Shown one piece after another: positions 23,021 to 31,886 of a stretch of DNA of 64,000 nucleotides. The stretch comes from Streptomyces globosus (GTDB lineage Bacteria; Actinomycetota; Actinomycetes; Streptomycetales; Streptomycetaceae): NCBI RefSeq assembly GCF_003325375.1, contig NZ_CP030862.1:1987501-2051500 (forward strand). The letters are read 5' to 3'. The translations under genes and the position numbers were made by a program. Positions within the stretch are counted from its first letter, which is position 1. Every line of letters starts with the position of its first letter. The notes below the pieces were generated by a model that saw only the letters and a list, made by a program, of their open reading frames with translations, was not told where the DNA came from and searched no databases.

Positions 23021-23766
23021 CAGCGGGGGTCCGTTCCGTGGCGGCCGCTGCCCTTGTCCAGGTACCAGCGGGCGGTGCCGGCGATCCCGTACGCGCGGAT
23101 CCGGCGGGTGGAGTTCTCCACGACCATCGACCGGCAGCGGCTGATCCGGTCGGTGTGGCGGCGTACGGCGTTCAGGAAGAGCCGGTCGGTGGGCGAGGGG
23201 CGGCGCGGCATCCCGCCGACGGCCAGGTACAGCTCGGCGGTGATCGCCATGTTGTTCCCGGCGTGCATCCGGTAAGGGGCCCGGAACTCGCCGCGCCGCA
23301 CGTGCTGCGGCCGCAGCCGCCCGAACAGCGAGGCGAGGCCCACGAGTGCGGCGAACCCGGCCCGGCCGAGCGGCCCGTGCTCGTCGCGCCGCGCGGTGAT
23401 CCGCCCGCACACCAGGCCCGGCCGGGCCGTCAGCGCGGCCCGCGCCGCGCCCGCCCAGCCCGGCCGGGGCAGGCAGTCGGCGTCGGTGCGGGCCAGCAGC
23501 CGCGCCCCCTGCCCGATCGCGTACCGGAACCCGGTGTCGACAGCGGATCCGACGCCCTTCTCCGGCTCCTCGACGACCCGCACGGGGAACGGCGCGGACG
23601 CCGCGAAGGCCCGGGCGACGTCCCCCGTCCCGTCCGTGGAGGCGTTGTCGACGACCAGCAGGGTGAAGTCCCGGTCGTGCTGCGCGGCCAGCGCCCGCAG
23701 CGTCGCGCCCAGCCGGGCCGCCTCCTGGTGGGCGGGCACCACCACCCACATCTCGTGCCCGCTCAC
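23020..23766 (-). CDS. Family 2 glycosyltransferase
   Basis: 248 residues, GT-A fold. N-terminal VVVPAHQEAARL, nucleotide-binding VVDNASTDGT, and the DxD metal site RTDADCLP (near residue 95). No membrane segment is evident, so it is probably cytosolic. The GTG start overlaps the stop of the OleA-like gene (GTGA). Its presence inside an OleA/C/D-like operon suggests transfer of a sugar, or a sugar-like unit, onto the lipid product. A processing role in cell-envelope glycolipid is equally possible. Confidence 0.88.
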   Translation of the reverse strand: MSGHEMWVVVPAHQEAARLGATLRALAAQHDRDFTLLVVDNASTDGTGDVARAFAASAPFPVRVVEEPEKGVGSAVDTGFRYAIGQGARLLARTDADCLPRPGWAGAARAALTARPGLVCGRITARRDEHGPLGRAGFAALVGLASLFGRLRPQHVRRGEFRAPYRMHAGNNMAITAELYLAVGGMPRRPSPTDRLFLNAVRRHTDRISRCRSMVVENSTRRIRAYGIAGTARWYLDKGSGRHGTDPR

Positions 23767-24794
23767 GACTTCTCCCAGACCATCGTCATGATGCTGATGC
23801 CGCCGCCCAGACCGACGAACAGCACCCGCTCCCCGGGCGCCAGCGCGCCGAACACCCGGTCGAGCTGCACGCCGAGGGTGGCGCTCGCGACGTTCCCCAG
23901 CTCGGGCACGGTGACGACCAGCTTCTCCGCGGGCACCCCGGTCAGCTCGGCGAACCGCTCCAGGTACGGCACCGTCACCTGGTGCACGAGCACCTTCGCG
24001 AAACCGTCCCAGTCGGTGCCGGCGCGGTGCAGCGTCCGGTCGATGACCGCCGTCCCGACCTTCTCGAACACGCCGCGCAGCTCGTGGCCGTCGCCGCGGA
24101 AGTACGTGTACGCGTCCCCTCGCGGGTGGCGCGAGCCGCCGCCCGGTATCCCGCCGACCTCCCAGTGCTCCGAGTGCGTCTCGGTGTCGACGTCGAGGAT
24201 CCCGCCCCGCTCCACCGCCTCCACGACGACGGCCGCCCCGGCGTCGCCGAACGTGTACCCGGCGAAGCCGGCGCGCAGTTCGGCGAGGTCGGCCGGCGCG
24301 TACTGCACGGCCCGGCTCGGGGTCTCCCCGGTGACGACCAGGGCCCGCCGGGCCCGCCCGGCCAGGACCATGGAACGGGCGAGGTCGATGCCGTTGACGA
24401 AGCTGTTGCAGGCGTTGGTGACGTCCACGGCGTGCGCCCGCGTGCCCAGTTCCGCCTGCACGATGTGCGCGGTGGCCGGCTCGACCATGTCGCGGGTCGC
24501 GGACGCGAACACCAGCAGGTCGATGTCCGGGGCGGCCAGCCCGGCCGCGTCCATGGCCCGGCGGGCCGCGCCCGCGGCGAGCGTGGACGCGTACACCCCC
24601 GGCCCTGCGACACGGCGGGCGGCGATCCCGGTGGCCTGCGTCAGCAGCCTCGGCGGCAGGGCCAGGCCGCTGCGGCGCGCCACCTCCTCCTGGAGGGCGT
24701 CCGAGGACAGGACCCCGTCGGGCAGCATGCTGCCGACGGCGGTGATGCCCGCGCGGAGTCGGGGATCAGGCAAGGAAGTGAACATGCCCGCCAC
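23763..24794 (-). CDS. Thiolase-fold condensing enzyme (KAS III/OleA-like)
   Basis: 343 residues from a GTG at 24794; an in-frame ATG at 24785 is an alternative, and neither has a strong ribosome site. The Cys-His-Asn triad is visible: Cys in VTNACNSFVNG (near 130), His in VHQVTVPYLERF, Asn in ELGNVASATLGV. The C-terminal glycine-rich GLGGGIS is usual for the fold. KAS III enzymes prime fatty-acid or polyketide chains; OleA-type members join two acyl thioesters head to head. The OleD-like and OleC-like partners favour the latter. It is first in a coupled five-gene operon. There is no OleB (alpha/beta hydrolase) gene in or next to the operon. Confidence 0.85.
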   Translation of the reverse strand: MAGMFTSLPDPRLRAGITAVGSMLPDGVLSSDALQEEVARRSGLALPPRLLTQATGIAARRVAGPGVYASTLAAGAARRAMDAAGLAAPDIDLLVFASATRDMVEPATAHIVQAELGTRAHAVDVTNACNSFVNGIDLARSMVLAGRARRALVVTGETPSRAVQYAPADLAELRAGFAGYTFGDAGAAVVVEAVERGGILDVDTETHSEHWEVGGIPGGGSRHPRGDAYTYFRGDGHELRGVFEKVGTAVIDRTLHRAGTDWDGFAKVLVHQVTVPYLERFAELTGVPAEKLVVTVPELGNVASATLGVQLDRVFGALAPGERVLFVGLGGGISIMTMVWEKS

Positions 24795-24877
24795 GATGGC
24801 AACCGGCGGCGGCCCGGACCTGAGTACGGATGCTCACTTCGCGCCGCGGCCGCCCCCGGACCGCCTGAGTACGGCGA

Positions 24878-25222
24878 CTACGCGCGCGGCACCTCCTCCA
24901 CCGTGCTCGTGCCCGCGCCGGGCCCGGACTCCCACTCCCAGGACTCCTCCAACCGAAGCCGCCCGTCCGGCAGTTCCGTCACCGCGGACGTGCAGTGCCC
25001 GGAGGCGGTCGTCCCGTCGGGCCGCAGCTGCACGTACCGGAAGTCGAGCACGTCGCCGGTGCGCGTACCGACGAGGAACCCGCGGACGACGTCCCCGCCC
25101 GCGTACTCGGCCCAGATCCGCCCCGCCTCCTCGCGGTACGTGAACCGGGTCTCCCTCCCGACCTGACCCGGCGCCTGGTCGGCGACCGGCGCGAACACGA
25201 CACCCTCAAGCGGACGCGCCAC
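24878..25222 (-). CDS. Conserved hypothetical protein, 114 aa
   Basis: 114 residues. The GTG at 25222 was chosen because AGGAG lies seven bases upstream. The sequence is a run of beta-rich segments (RTGDVLDFRYVQLRPDG, GRLRLEESWEWES) and looks like the small single-domain actinobacterial proteins sometimes labelled N-acetylglutamate-synthase-like. No catalytic motif is recognised. It lies 83 bp before the OleA-like operon and could be cotranscribed with it, but nothing shows a shared function. Confidence 0.7.
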   Translation of the reverse strand: MARPLEGVVFAPVADQAPGQVGRETRFTYREEAGRIWAEYAGGDVVRGFLVGTRTGDVLDFRYVQLRPDGTTASGHCTSAVTELPDGRLRLEESWEWESGPGAGTSTVEEVPRA

Positions 25223-25275
25223 GACACACTCCTGCGAAGAAACGACGAGCGGGCCCCCCGCCCCTGCGCGAGACG

Positions 25276-25429
25276 CTACCCGACGCGCCGCACGTACTCG
25301 CGTTCGCCGGCCGCGGGGGAGTACGACCTCGCGCTCACGCCCGCCGTGATGCGGGACACGTGGCAGGCCCCGCCGCACGAGACGCCGGTGGCGTTCGTCA
25401 CAGAGGTCGAGGACTTCCTGCGCGGCTGA
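25276..25429 (+). pseudogene. Possible C-terminal gene remnant
   Basis: A stretch on the + strand reads as protein-like sequence (EYDLALTPAVMRDTW, TPVAFVTEVEDFLRG) ending in a TGA at 25427-25429, but it has no start or ribosome site. It may be the 3' end of a deleted gene. I do not recognise the family; chance is not excluded. Confidence 0.25.
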
Positions 25430-25451
25430 CCCGGCCGCAAGGAACGGAAAA

Positions 25452-25487
25452 GCCTGTGGGGCGCGAGTGATCTCGCGCCCCACAGGC
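25452..25487 (-). terminator. Rho-independent terminator of tRNA-His
   Basis: A perfect 16-bp inverted repeat (arm GCCTGTGGGGCGCGAG, loop of 4) lies directly 3' of the tRNA gene. It is followed on the minus strand by TTTT. Confidence 0.9.
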
Positions 25488-25492
25488 GACAG

Positions 25493-25565
25493 GGTGAGTG
25501 ACGGGACTCGAACCCGCGGCCACCTGGACCACAACCAGGTGCTCTACCAACTGAGCTACACCCAC
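25493..25565 (-). tRNA. tRNA-His (GTG anticodon)
   Basis: Reading the minus strand, the acceptor stem GTGGGTG pairs with CACTCAC, the D arm is GTAGCTCAGTTGGTAGAGC, the anticodon loop TTGTGGT holds GTG, and the T arm has GGTTCGA. The discriminator is C and the base before position 1 is G, as expected for tRNA-His with its G-1. CCA is not encoded. A 20-bp hairpin (25570-25589) lies just upstream. Confidence 0.97.
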
Positions 25566-25710
25566 CACGACGGGCGGCGGTCCGCCCGTTCGATGTGCAC
25601 GCACAGCATAGCCGATCAGCGGGGTGGTCCCGCGACACGCCGCCCCCCGGCGGCCCCGGCGGGCCGCCCCCCCAGGCGGCCCGCCGCCCCGCCGGACGGG
25701 CGCGCGCCCG

Positions 25711-26520
25711 TCAGCCGGCGGCCGCGGCGTGCGCCACGGCCGCCGCCGCGAGGGCCCTCACCACCGGATGGGGGCGGCTCCCGTCGCCGTACAGCTCCGG
25801 CTGGAAGAGGGTGGCCAGGAAGAACGGGTGCCCCGGCAGCTCCGCCATCCGCAGCTGCCCCTCCTCGTCGTGCCCGGACAGCCTCAGCCCGTGCGCGGCG
25901 AGCGCCGGCAGGTGGCGGGGGTCCGGGCCGAAGGTGCAGTGGTAGCGCTCCAGGCTCCGCTCCGCCCCCAGCGCCGCCTCGGCCAGCGAGCCGGGCTCGG
26001 CCCGGACCAGGCCCTCGTGCCCGACGAGCGAGCAGGCGAGCGGCGCGATCAGCAGGTCCCCGGCGGCGGGGTCGTTCTCCGCGTGCCCGACGGCCAGCCC
26101 GCACACCGAGCGGGCGAATTCGAGCAGGGCGTGCTGGAAGCCGCCGCAGGTCCCGAGGAAGGGGATGCCCTCCTCGCGGGCGGTCCGGATCGCGGCGAGC
26201 GCCCCGGCCTCGCTGGCGTACGGGCTGCCGGGCAGCATCCAGACGGCATCGAAGCGGGCGAGCGAGCCGGAGGCGGCCTCGGCTTCGGCGTCGGCGGTGG
26301 GGATCCAGTACGCGTCGAGGACGAGCCCGTCGCGGGAAGTGAGGGCGTCGAGGAGGCGCGGGATCCGGACGTGGGACTCGACGTGCGGGGAGCGGTCGCC
26401 GACGAGCGCGACACGCGCCGGGCGGGTTGTGCCGGTGGGTGCGGCAGGGGTTCCGGTCGCGGGTGAGGCAGGCGTGGCGGGTGTCGTCGCAGGCGTGAGC
26501 CCGTGGGGTGCGGTGGTCAT
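25711..26520 (-). CDS. Class I glutamine-amidotransferase-like protein (CTP synthase C-terminal-related)
   Basis: 269 residues from the second of two close ATGs; the AGGA that overlaps the first ATG sits correctly for the second. After a 35-residue Thr/Pro/Ala-rich leader comes VALVGDRSPHVESHVRIPRLL, then the nucleophile elbow FLGTCGGFQHALLEF with cysteine, and FQPELYGDG near the end. CTP synthase has HPE in the last motif; here Gln replaces the catalytic His, so classical glutaminase activity is doubtful. There is no synthetase domain. It is divergent from a LysR gene, 70 bp away, that may control it. Substrate unknown. Confidence 0.82.
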   Translation of the reverse strand: MTTAPHGLTPATTPATPASPATGTPAAPTGTTRPARVALVGDRSPHVESHVRIPRLLDALTSRDGLVLDAYWIPTADAEAEAASGSLARFDAVWMLPGSPYASEAGALAAIRTAREEGIPFLGTCGGFQHALLEFARSVCGLAVGHAENDPAAGDLLIAPLACSLVGHEGLVRAEPGSLAEAALGAERSLERYHCTFGPDPRHLPALAAHGLRLSGHDEEGQLRMAELPGHPFFLATLFQPELYGDGSRPHPVVRALAAAAVAHAAAAG

Positions 26521-26591
26521 ACGGATCATCCTGTGGCCGGCTGCACGTTCAGCGCCAACGATTGTTCCTTCATGATCGATAAGTGATCCTG

Positions 26592-27455
26592 ATGGCCATG
26601 GATCCGCACCTGCTCCGCACCTTCGCCGCCGTGGCCCGCCTGGCGTCCTTCTCCGCCGCCGCCCGCGAGCTCGGCTACACCCAGTCGGCCGTCTCCCAGC
26701 ACATCGCCGCCCTGGAGGCCGACCTGGGCACCGGCCTGCTCACCCGCCGGCCCGTCGCCCCCACCCCCGCGGGGCACCGCCTCCTCGAACACACCGCGCC
26801 GCTGCTGCTCCGGATCGACGCCGCCCGCGCCGACGTCCGCCGGCTGGCGGCGGCCCCGCCCGGCCGCCTGACCCTCGCCGCGTCCCCGCTCGCCGTCGGC
26901 CCGGCGCTGCTCGCCGCACTGCCCGCCACCGGCGTCGAACTGCGGGTCGTCCCGCCGGCCGCGGTGCCGGCCGCCGTCGCCACCGGCGGCTGCGACCTCG
27001 GCCTCACCGACGGCACGGCCGCCCCCAGCGACCCGCTGCGCCTGCCCGACGTCGCGCCCCTGGCCGTCACCGGCGTCGCCGAGGAGCCCCTCGCCGTCCT
27101 GCTCCCGGCCGGGCACCCCTTCGCCGGGCGGGCCGCGCTGCGGCTGGACGACCTGGCCGACGCCCGCTGGCTCGACGCCCCGCACGTCGGACTCGCCCCG
27201 CCCGCCGCCGCCCGCACCACCCCCGCCCTGCGGTACGACGGCACCGACCTGTACGCCCTGTGCTCGCTCGCCGCCGCCGGGCACGGACTGGCCCTGCTGC
27301 CCCGCCGCGTCGCCGAAGCCGCCGCGGCGCGCGCGGCCGGGGCCGCCGTACCGCTGGCCGGCACCCGGCTGGTGCACCGCACCGAGCTGATCACCCCCCG
27401 TACGCCGGCGCCCGCCGCGGCCGCCCTGGCCGCACGCCTCACGGCGCCCGCCTGA
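26592..27455 (+). CDS. LysR family transcriptional regulator
   Basis: About 287 residues. The N-terminal winged helix is clear: LRTFAAVARLASFSAAA, TQSAVSQHIAALEADLG, followed by a substrate-binding domain with LPAGHPFAGRAAL. Starts at 26592 and 26598 are both possible and neither has a good ribosome site; an upstream GTG at 26583 is in frame. It is divergent from the amidotransferase-like gene, the usual layout for LysR autoregulation with control of the neighbour. The short gap holds TGATC direct repeats, but no clear T-N11-A site. Ligand unknown. Confidence 0.93.
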   Translation: MAMDPHLLRTFAAVARLASFSAAARELGYTQSAVSQHIAALEADLGTGLLTRRPVAPTPAGHRLLEHTAPLLLRIDAARADVRRLAAAPPGRLTLAASPLAVGPALLAALPATGVELRVVPPAAVPAAVATGGCDLGLTDGTAAPSDPLRLPDVAPLAVTGVAEEPLAVLLPAGHPFAGRAALRLDDLADARWLDAPHVGLAPPAAARTTPALRYDGTDLYALCSLAAAGHGLALLPRRVAEAAAARAAGAAVPLAGTRLVHRTELITPRTPAPAAAALAARLTAPA

Positions 27456-27476
27456 ACCGGGCCCGGGCCGCCGGCC

Positions 27477-29222
27477 TCACGGCCCGAGGACGACCGCCGA
27501 CTCCGCCGGGACGCGGACGCGCCCGTTCGCGTCCGGATGCGGAACCTCCTCCCATGCGGCCAGCACCCGCACCCCGTTCCGGCCCAGCGCGACCGTCGCC
27601 GGCTCCGGAGCCGCATTCACCACCACCCGGATGTCGCCCCGTCGGAACGTCAGCCAGCGCCGCTCCTCGTCGTACGCCACCCGCACCGCCGCCAGATCCG
27701 GATCCCGCAAATCCGGATGCCCGCGCCGCAGCGCGACCAGCGTCCGGTACCAGGCCAGCAGCCGCGCGTGCGGCTCCCGCTCCGGCTCCGCCCAGTCCAG
27801 GCACGACCGCTCCCGGGTGGCCGGGTCCTGCGGGTCCGGGACCTCCTCGGGACGCCACCCGTGCGCGGCGAACTCCCGGCGCCTGCCCTCCCGTACGGCC
27901 CGGGCCAGGTCCGGGTCGGGATGGTCGGTGAAGTACTGCCACGGCGAGCCCGCACCCCACTCCTCGCCCATGAACAGCATCGGCACGAACGGCCCCGCCA
28001 GCACCAGCGCCGCGGCGCACGCCTGCAGCCCCGGCGACACCGACGCGGCGAGCCGGTCGCCCTGCGCCCGGTTGCCGACCTGGTCGTGCGTCTGCGCGTA
28101 CCCGAGGAACCGGTGCGCCGGCGTGTGGCGGCGGTCCACCGGCCGGCCGTGCGTGCGCTCCCGGAAGGAGGACCACGTCCCGTCGTGGAAGAACACCCGC
28201 GTCATCGTCTTCGCCAGTGCGGCGAGCGGCGCCTGCGCGAAGTCGGCGTAGTAGCCCTGTGATTCGCCGGTCAGCACACAGTGCAGCGCATGGTGGAAGT
28301 CGTCGTTCCACTGGGCGTGCAGGCCGAGCCCGCCGGCCGTGCGGGGCGCCGTCGTCCGCGGGTCGCAGGCGTCCGACTCGGCGATCAGGAACAGCGGCCG
28401 CCCCGTCTCGGCGGCGAGCGCGTCCACCGCCGCGGACAGCTCCTCCAGGAACGTCAGCGCCCGCCCGTCGGCCAGCGCGTGCACGGCGTCCAGGCGCAGC
28501 CCGTCGATCCCGTAGTCCCGCAGCCAGGCCAGTGCACTGCCGAGGAAGTAGGCGCGGACCTCGTCGGAGCCGGGGCCGTCCAGGTTCACGGCCGCGCCCC
28601 ACGGGGTGTGGTGCGCGTCCGTGAAGTACGGCCCGAAGGCGGGCAGGTGGTTCCCGGAGGGCCCCAGGTGGTTGTGGACGACGTCCAGCACCACCCCGAG
28701 CCCGGCCCGGTGGGCGGCGTCCACGAACCGGGCCAGCCCGGCCGGGCCCCCGTACGGCTCGTGCACCGCCCACGGCGCCACCCCGTCGTACCCCCACCCG
28801 TGCCGGCCGGGGAACGGGCAGACGGGCATCAGCTCGACGTGCGTGACGCCGAGCGCGACCAGGTGCGGGAGACGGGCGGCCGCCGCGTCGAAGGTGCCCT
28901 CGGGGGTGAACGTGCCGACGTGCAGCTCGTACAGGACCGCGTCCTGCAGGCGGATGCCCGGCGGCGGCGCCTGCGGCGCAAGGGAGGCGGTGTCGACCAC
29001 CGCGGACAGGCCGTCAGGGCCGTCCGGCAGCCGCCGGCCGCGCGGGTCGGGCCGCACCTGCGGGCCGCCGCCCAACCGGAACCCGTACCGGTCGCCGTCC
29101 CCGGCCGGGGCCCGCACCACCCACCAGCCCGGCCGGTCCGGGTCGCGCTCCATGCCGTGCTCGGCCTGCCCGAGCCGCAGCGCGACCCGGTCCGTCAGCG
29201 GTGCCCACACCTCGAACTGCAC
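27477..29222 (-). CDS. treZ: Malto-oligosyltrehalose trehalohydrolase
   Basis: 581 residues, GH13. It releases trehalose from maltooligosyl-trehalose made by TreY. Seen: N-terminal E-set domain starting QFEVWAPLTDRV, barrel motif VVLDVVHNHLG, nucleophile Asp in DGLRLDAVHAL (near 245), acid Glu in LIAESDA (near 282), third Asp in QTHDQVGN (near 380). The GTG at 29222 has GAGGGG upstream. TreY lies 2.8 kb to the right on the same strand with unrelated genes between, so the two are not in one operon. Length matches the family. Confidence 0.95.
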   Translation of the reverse strand: MQFEVWAPLTDRVALRLGQAEHGMERDPDRPGWWVVRAPAGDGDRYGFRLGGGPQVRPDPRGRRLPDGPDGLSAVVDTASLAPQAPPPGIRLQDAVLYELHVGTFTPEGTFDAAAARLPHLVALGVTHVELMPVCPFPGRHGWGYDGVAPWAVHEPYGGPAGLARFVDAAHRAGLGVVLDVVHNHLGPSGNHLPAFGPYFTDAHHTPWGAAVNLDGPGSDEVRAYFLGSALAWLRDYGIDGLRLDAVHALADGRALTFLEELSAAVDALAAETGRPLFLIAESDACDPRTTAPRTAGGLGLHAQWNDDFHHALHCVLTGESQGYYADFAQAPLAALAKTMTRVFFHDGTWSSFRERTHGRPVDRRHTPAHRFLGYAQTHDQVGNRAQGDRLAASVSPGLQACAAALVLAGPFVPMLFMGEEWGAGSPWQYFTDHPDPDLARAVREGRRREFAAHGWRPEEVPDPQDPATRERSCLDWAEPEREPHARLLAWYRTLVALRRGHPDLRDPDLAAVRVAYDEERRWLTFRRGDIRVVVNAAPEPATVALGRNGVRVLAAWEEVPHPDANGRVRVPAESAVVLGP

Positions 29223-29342
29223 GGGCGGTCCCCTCGTCTTCGGCGTACCGGAACGTGTGCTGTGCCATGTGCCGCACCCATCATCGCCGGGCGGCCGGCC
29301 CCGTTCTGGACACTCCGGCCCCGACGGGCCGACAATCACCCC

Positions 29343-29903
29343 GTGACGTCGAGTTTCGAGTTCCCCGCCTACCCCGCGCCGCGCCTGTCCGACGCGGAGC
29401 GCGACAGAGCCCTCGGCAAGCTCCGCGAAGGCGCGGCCGCGGGCAGGCTGTCCCACGACACCTTCCTGCGCCGCATGGAGCTCGCCCTCGCCGCCCGCCG
29501 CCCCGAGGAACTCGCCGTCCTCGTCGCCGACCTCGACGGCCGCGACGGCGAAACGCCGTGGGCGCGCCGCCTGTTCGGCTGGGTGGGCCGCCTCTCCGCC
29601 GTGTCCGCCGGGGTCCGGCGCGCCTGGACCGTCGAACGGCTCCCCAGGCTGCTGCTGCCCCACCCGGGCGCCCAGCCGCTGCGCATCGGCCGCGACCCGG
29701 GCAACGGCCTGCGCCTCACCGACGAGACGGTCTCCCGCGTCCACGCCGAACTCGGCATGCGCGACGGCATGTGGATCCTCACCGACCTCGGCTCCTCGAA
29801 CGGCACCACCGTCAACGGCCGCAGGGTGACGGGCTCGATCGCCGTCCGCGACGGCGACCAGATCGGCTTCGGCCGCATGTCCTTCCGCCTCTCCTCCACC
29901 TGA
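29343..29903 (+). CDS. DUF1707 and FHA domain protein
   Basis: 186 residues. The N-terminal 60 residues are a DUF1707 (SHOCT-like) domain: RLSDAERDRALGKLREG, GRLSHDTFLRRMELAL, with the usual ARRPEELAVLVADL. The C-terminal 80 residues are an FHA domain with the phosphothreonine-binding motifs IGRDPGNGL, SRVHAEL and LTDLGSSNGTTVNGR. FHA domains dock onto Ser/Thr kinase substrates, so this is a likely signalling adaptor. No membrane segment. GTG start at 29343; 120 bp separate it from the divergent treZ start. Confidence 0.92.
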   Translation: MTSSFEFPAYPAPRLSDAERDRALGKLREGAAAGRLSHDTFLRRMELALAARRPEELAVLVADLDGRDGETPWARRLFGWVGRLSAVSAGVRRAWTVERLPRLLLPHPGAQPLRIGRDPGNGLRLTDETVSRVHAELGMRDGMWILTDLGSSNGTTVNGRRVTGSIAVRDGDQIGFGRMSFRLSST

Positions 29904-29950
29904 CGGAGCGGCCGGGGGCGGTGGGGCGCGGCCGGGGCGGAGGGCGGAGG

Positions 29951-30448
29951 ATGACCCCCATGAACCCCGAACCCGCCCCCGTGGTCCGCCCGGCCAGGCC
30001 GGAGGACCTCCCCCGCCTGGCCGAGCTGGTGCGCGAGCACATCGCGTACGAGAAGTCCGCGCCCCGCCCGCCGGGCCTGGCAGAACGGCTCGCCCCGCAC
30101 CTGTTCGCACCGGAGCCGCGGGCCTGGGTCCTGCTCGCGGAGGACCCGTCCGGCCGGGTCGCCGGATACGCGGCCTGCACCGCCGAGTTCTCCTTCTGGG
30201 ACGCCCGGCACTACCTCCACATGGACTGCCTCTACCTCGCGGAGGAGGCTCGCGGCCACGGCCTGGGCGCGGCCCTGCTGGACGCGGTGGCCGCCCTGGC
30301 CCGCGACCTGGACCTCACCGAGGTCCAGTGGCAGACCCCGGACTGGAACGAGGGCGCCCGCCGCTTCTACGACCGCCGGGGCGCCCGCGGCACCCCGAAG
30401 CAGCGCTACACCCTCCCGGTTCCGCCGGACGGCACCACCGCCCGCTGA
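29951..30448 (+). CDS. GNAT family N-acetyltransferase
   Basis: 165 residues. Motif A is CLYLAEEARGHGLGAALLDAV, with the acetyl-CoA loop RGHGLG. The C-terminal motif WNEGARRFYDRRGA is usual for small-molecule or amino-acid N-acetyltransferases. Two ATGs (29951 and 29960) share GGAGG sites. It follows the FHA gene by 47 bp and may be cotranscribed. Substrate not predictable. Confidence 0.92.
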   Translation: MTPMNPEPAPVVRPARPEDLPRLAELVREHIAYEKSAPRPPGLAERLAPHLFAPEPRAWVLLAEDPSGRVAGYAACTAEFSFWDARHYLHMDCLYLAEEARGHGLGAALLDAVAALARDLDLTEVQWQTPDWNEGARRFYDRRGARGTPKQRYTLPVPPDGTTAR

Positions 30449-30505
30449 GGCGGATCCGTCGCGCCGCCCCGGCAGCGGCCGGCGTCGGCCGATCCCGGCG
30501 GCGGG

Positions 30506-31801
30506 TCACAGCGACCTCAGCAGGTGCGTGTAGGTGGCGAGGACCGTGCGGGACTGGTGTTCCACCTGGGTGGGGATCGGGACCGGGCGGGCCTGGAAGC
30601 GGGCCGCGAAGTCCGTGCACCAGCCCGTCACCAGGCGGTCCAGTCCCGCGGCGGCGGGGTGGCCGCGGCCGCGCAGGACGCGCAGGAGCATCGCGGCGGC
30701 GCGCAGGGAGAGCCGGCGGCCGAAGGCGTCGATGCTGTGGATGCGGGCCGCGGTGGCCTCCGCGGGTGCCGCGGGGCCCGTCCACTCGGTGGTGATCCCG
30801 GGGATCAGGCCGAGCGTCCAGTCGACGGCGCGCAGCAGGGCCTCGGAGCCCGGGTCGTCCTCCGCGGGGGGACCGTCGGCGTGGTGGCGGACCGCGGCGA
30901 CCAGGGCGGCGTCCCGGGTGAGGCGGTCGGCCAGGGTGCGGAGGGCGCCGCGCGGGTCGGGGTGCGGGGCCGGGTCGTCGACGAGGTCGGAGGCCCACAT
31001 GGGGACCTCGACGACGGCGGTGGCACCGGCGTGCCGGTGGGCCCGGTACCAGGTGCTGAGCCGGGTGTCCTCGGGGTGGAAGGAGCGCGGGGCGTCCGGC
31101 CCGGCCGGCGGCAGGACGAAGACGCCGGGGCCGGGCGAGGGCCAGCCGGCGGCGTCCGAGGCGCCCGTCTCGACCGGGATCCGCAGCTCCGCCGCGGACT
31201 TGGCGAACGGCTCGGCCAGGCCCGGTATGTCGCGGGTGAGCTGTACCCAGGAGCCGCCGAGGTCGGTGGCGTGCAGGGAGACCTGGAGCACCGGCCGGAG
31301 CTCGTCGATGAGCCCGGTCAGGATCCGGGTCTCCGGCGGGAGCCGGTCCGGCGGCAGCAGGGACGGAGCCCATTCGGGCTGCTCGGGGCCCGGGGGGCGG
31401 TAGAAGCTGCGGTGGTAGTCGAGCAGCGACCGCGGCTGCGGGGTGCGGTGCAGGGCGGCGCCGTCCGGGTCCGCGCACAGCAGGAAGTGCCAGCCGCCGC
31501 CGGCCCGCGGTCCGCTGCCGGGGGCCGGGCGGCCGGCGGCCAGGTGCCGGGCCAGGGCGAGGGCGGTGGCGCCGCCGACGGGCTCGTTGGCGTGGGCCCC
31601 GGCGACGACGAGCACCTCGCCGCCGTCCGGGGCGGAGCCGGAGCCGCCGGGGCCGCCGGGGCCGCAGGGGTGGACGGAGAGCAGCCAGAGCGGCTCCCCG
31701 GCCCGGGAGGAGCCGGCCCGGCGCAGCCGCGCCCGGCGGGGGTGTTCGTCCGCCAGCGCGCGGGCGGCCTGCGCGAGTTCGCGCGGTGTGGGGTAGCGCA
31801 T
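30506..31801 (-). CDS. M14-family zinc carboxypeptidase
   Basis: 431 residues from the ATG at 31801; GGAGGTGA lies 14 bases upstream, with AGGAC nearer. Zinc ligands: His and Glu in GAHANEPVGG and a second His in SLHATDLGGSW. The probable catalytic Glu is in AVVEVPMW. No signal peptide is visible, so it seems cytosolic, unlike digestive members. Cytosolic M14 proteins often trim peptidoglycan peptides or other amides. A 9-bp-arm inverted repeat lies about 90 bp upstream. Confidence 0.88.
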   Translation of the reverse strand: MRYPTPRELAQAARALADEHPRRARLRRAGSSRAGEPLWLLSVHPCGPGGPGGSGSAPDGGEVLVVAGAHANEPVGGATALALARHLAAGRPAPGSGPRAGGGWHFLLCADPDGAALHRTPQPRSLLDYHRSFYRPPGPEQPEWAPSLLPPDRLPPETRILTGLIDELRPVLQVSLHATDLGGSWVQLTRDIPGLAEPFAKSAAELRIPVETGASDAAGWPSPGPGVFVLPPAGPDAPRSFHPEDTRLSTWYRAHRHAGATAVVEVPMWASDLVDDPAPHPDPRGALRTLADRLTRDAALVAAVRHHADGPPAEDDPGSEALLRAVDWTLGLIPGITTEWTGPAAPAEATAARIHSIDAFGRRLSLRAAAMLLRVLRGRGHPAAAGLDRLVTGWCTDFAARFQARPVPIPTQVEHQSRTVLATYTHLLRSL

Positions 31802-31886
31802 GTCCTGGTGGTGTGTCACCTCCAAGCAATGCCCGCCGCGCACGCCCGCTACTGCTCCTCGGGGCCCGCATCTTCACGGAATGCCC

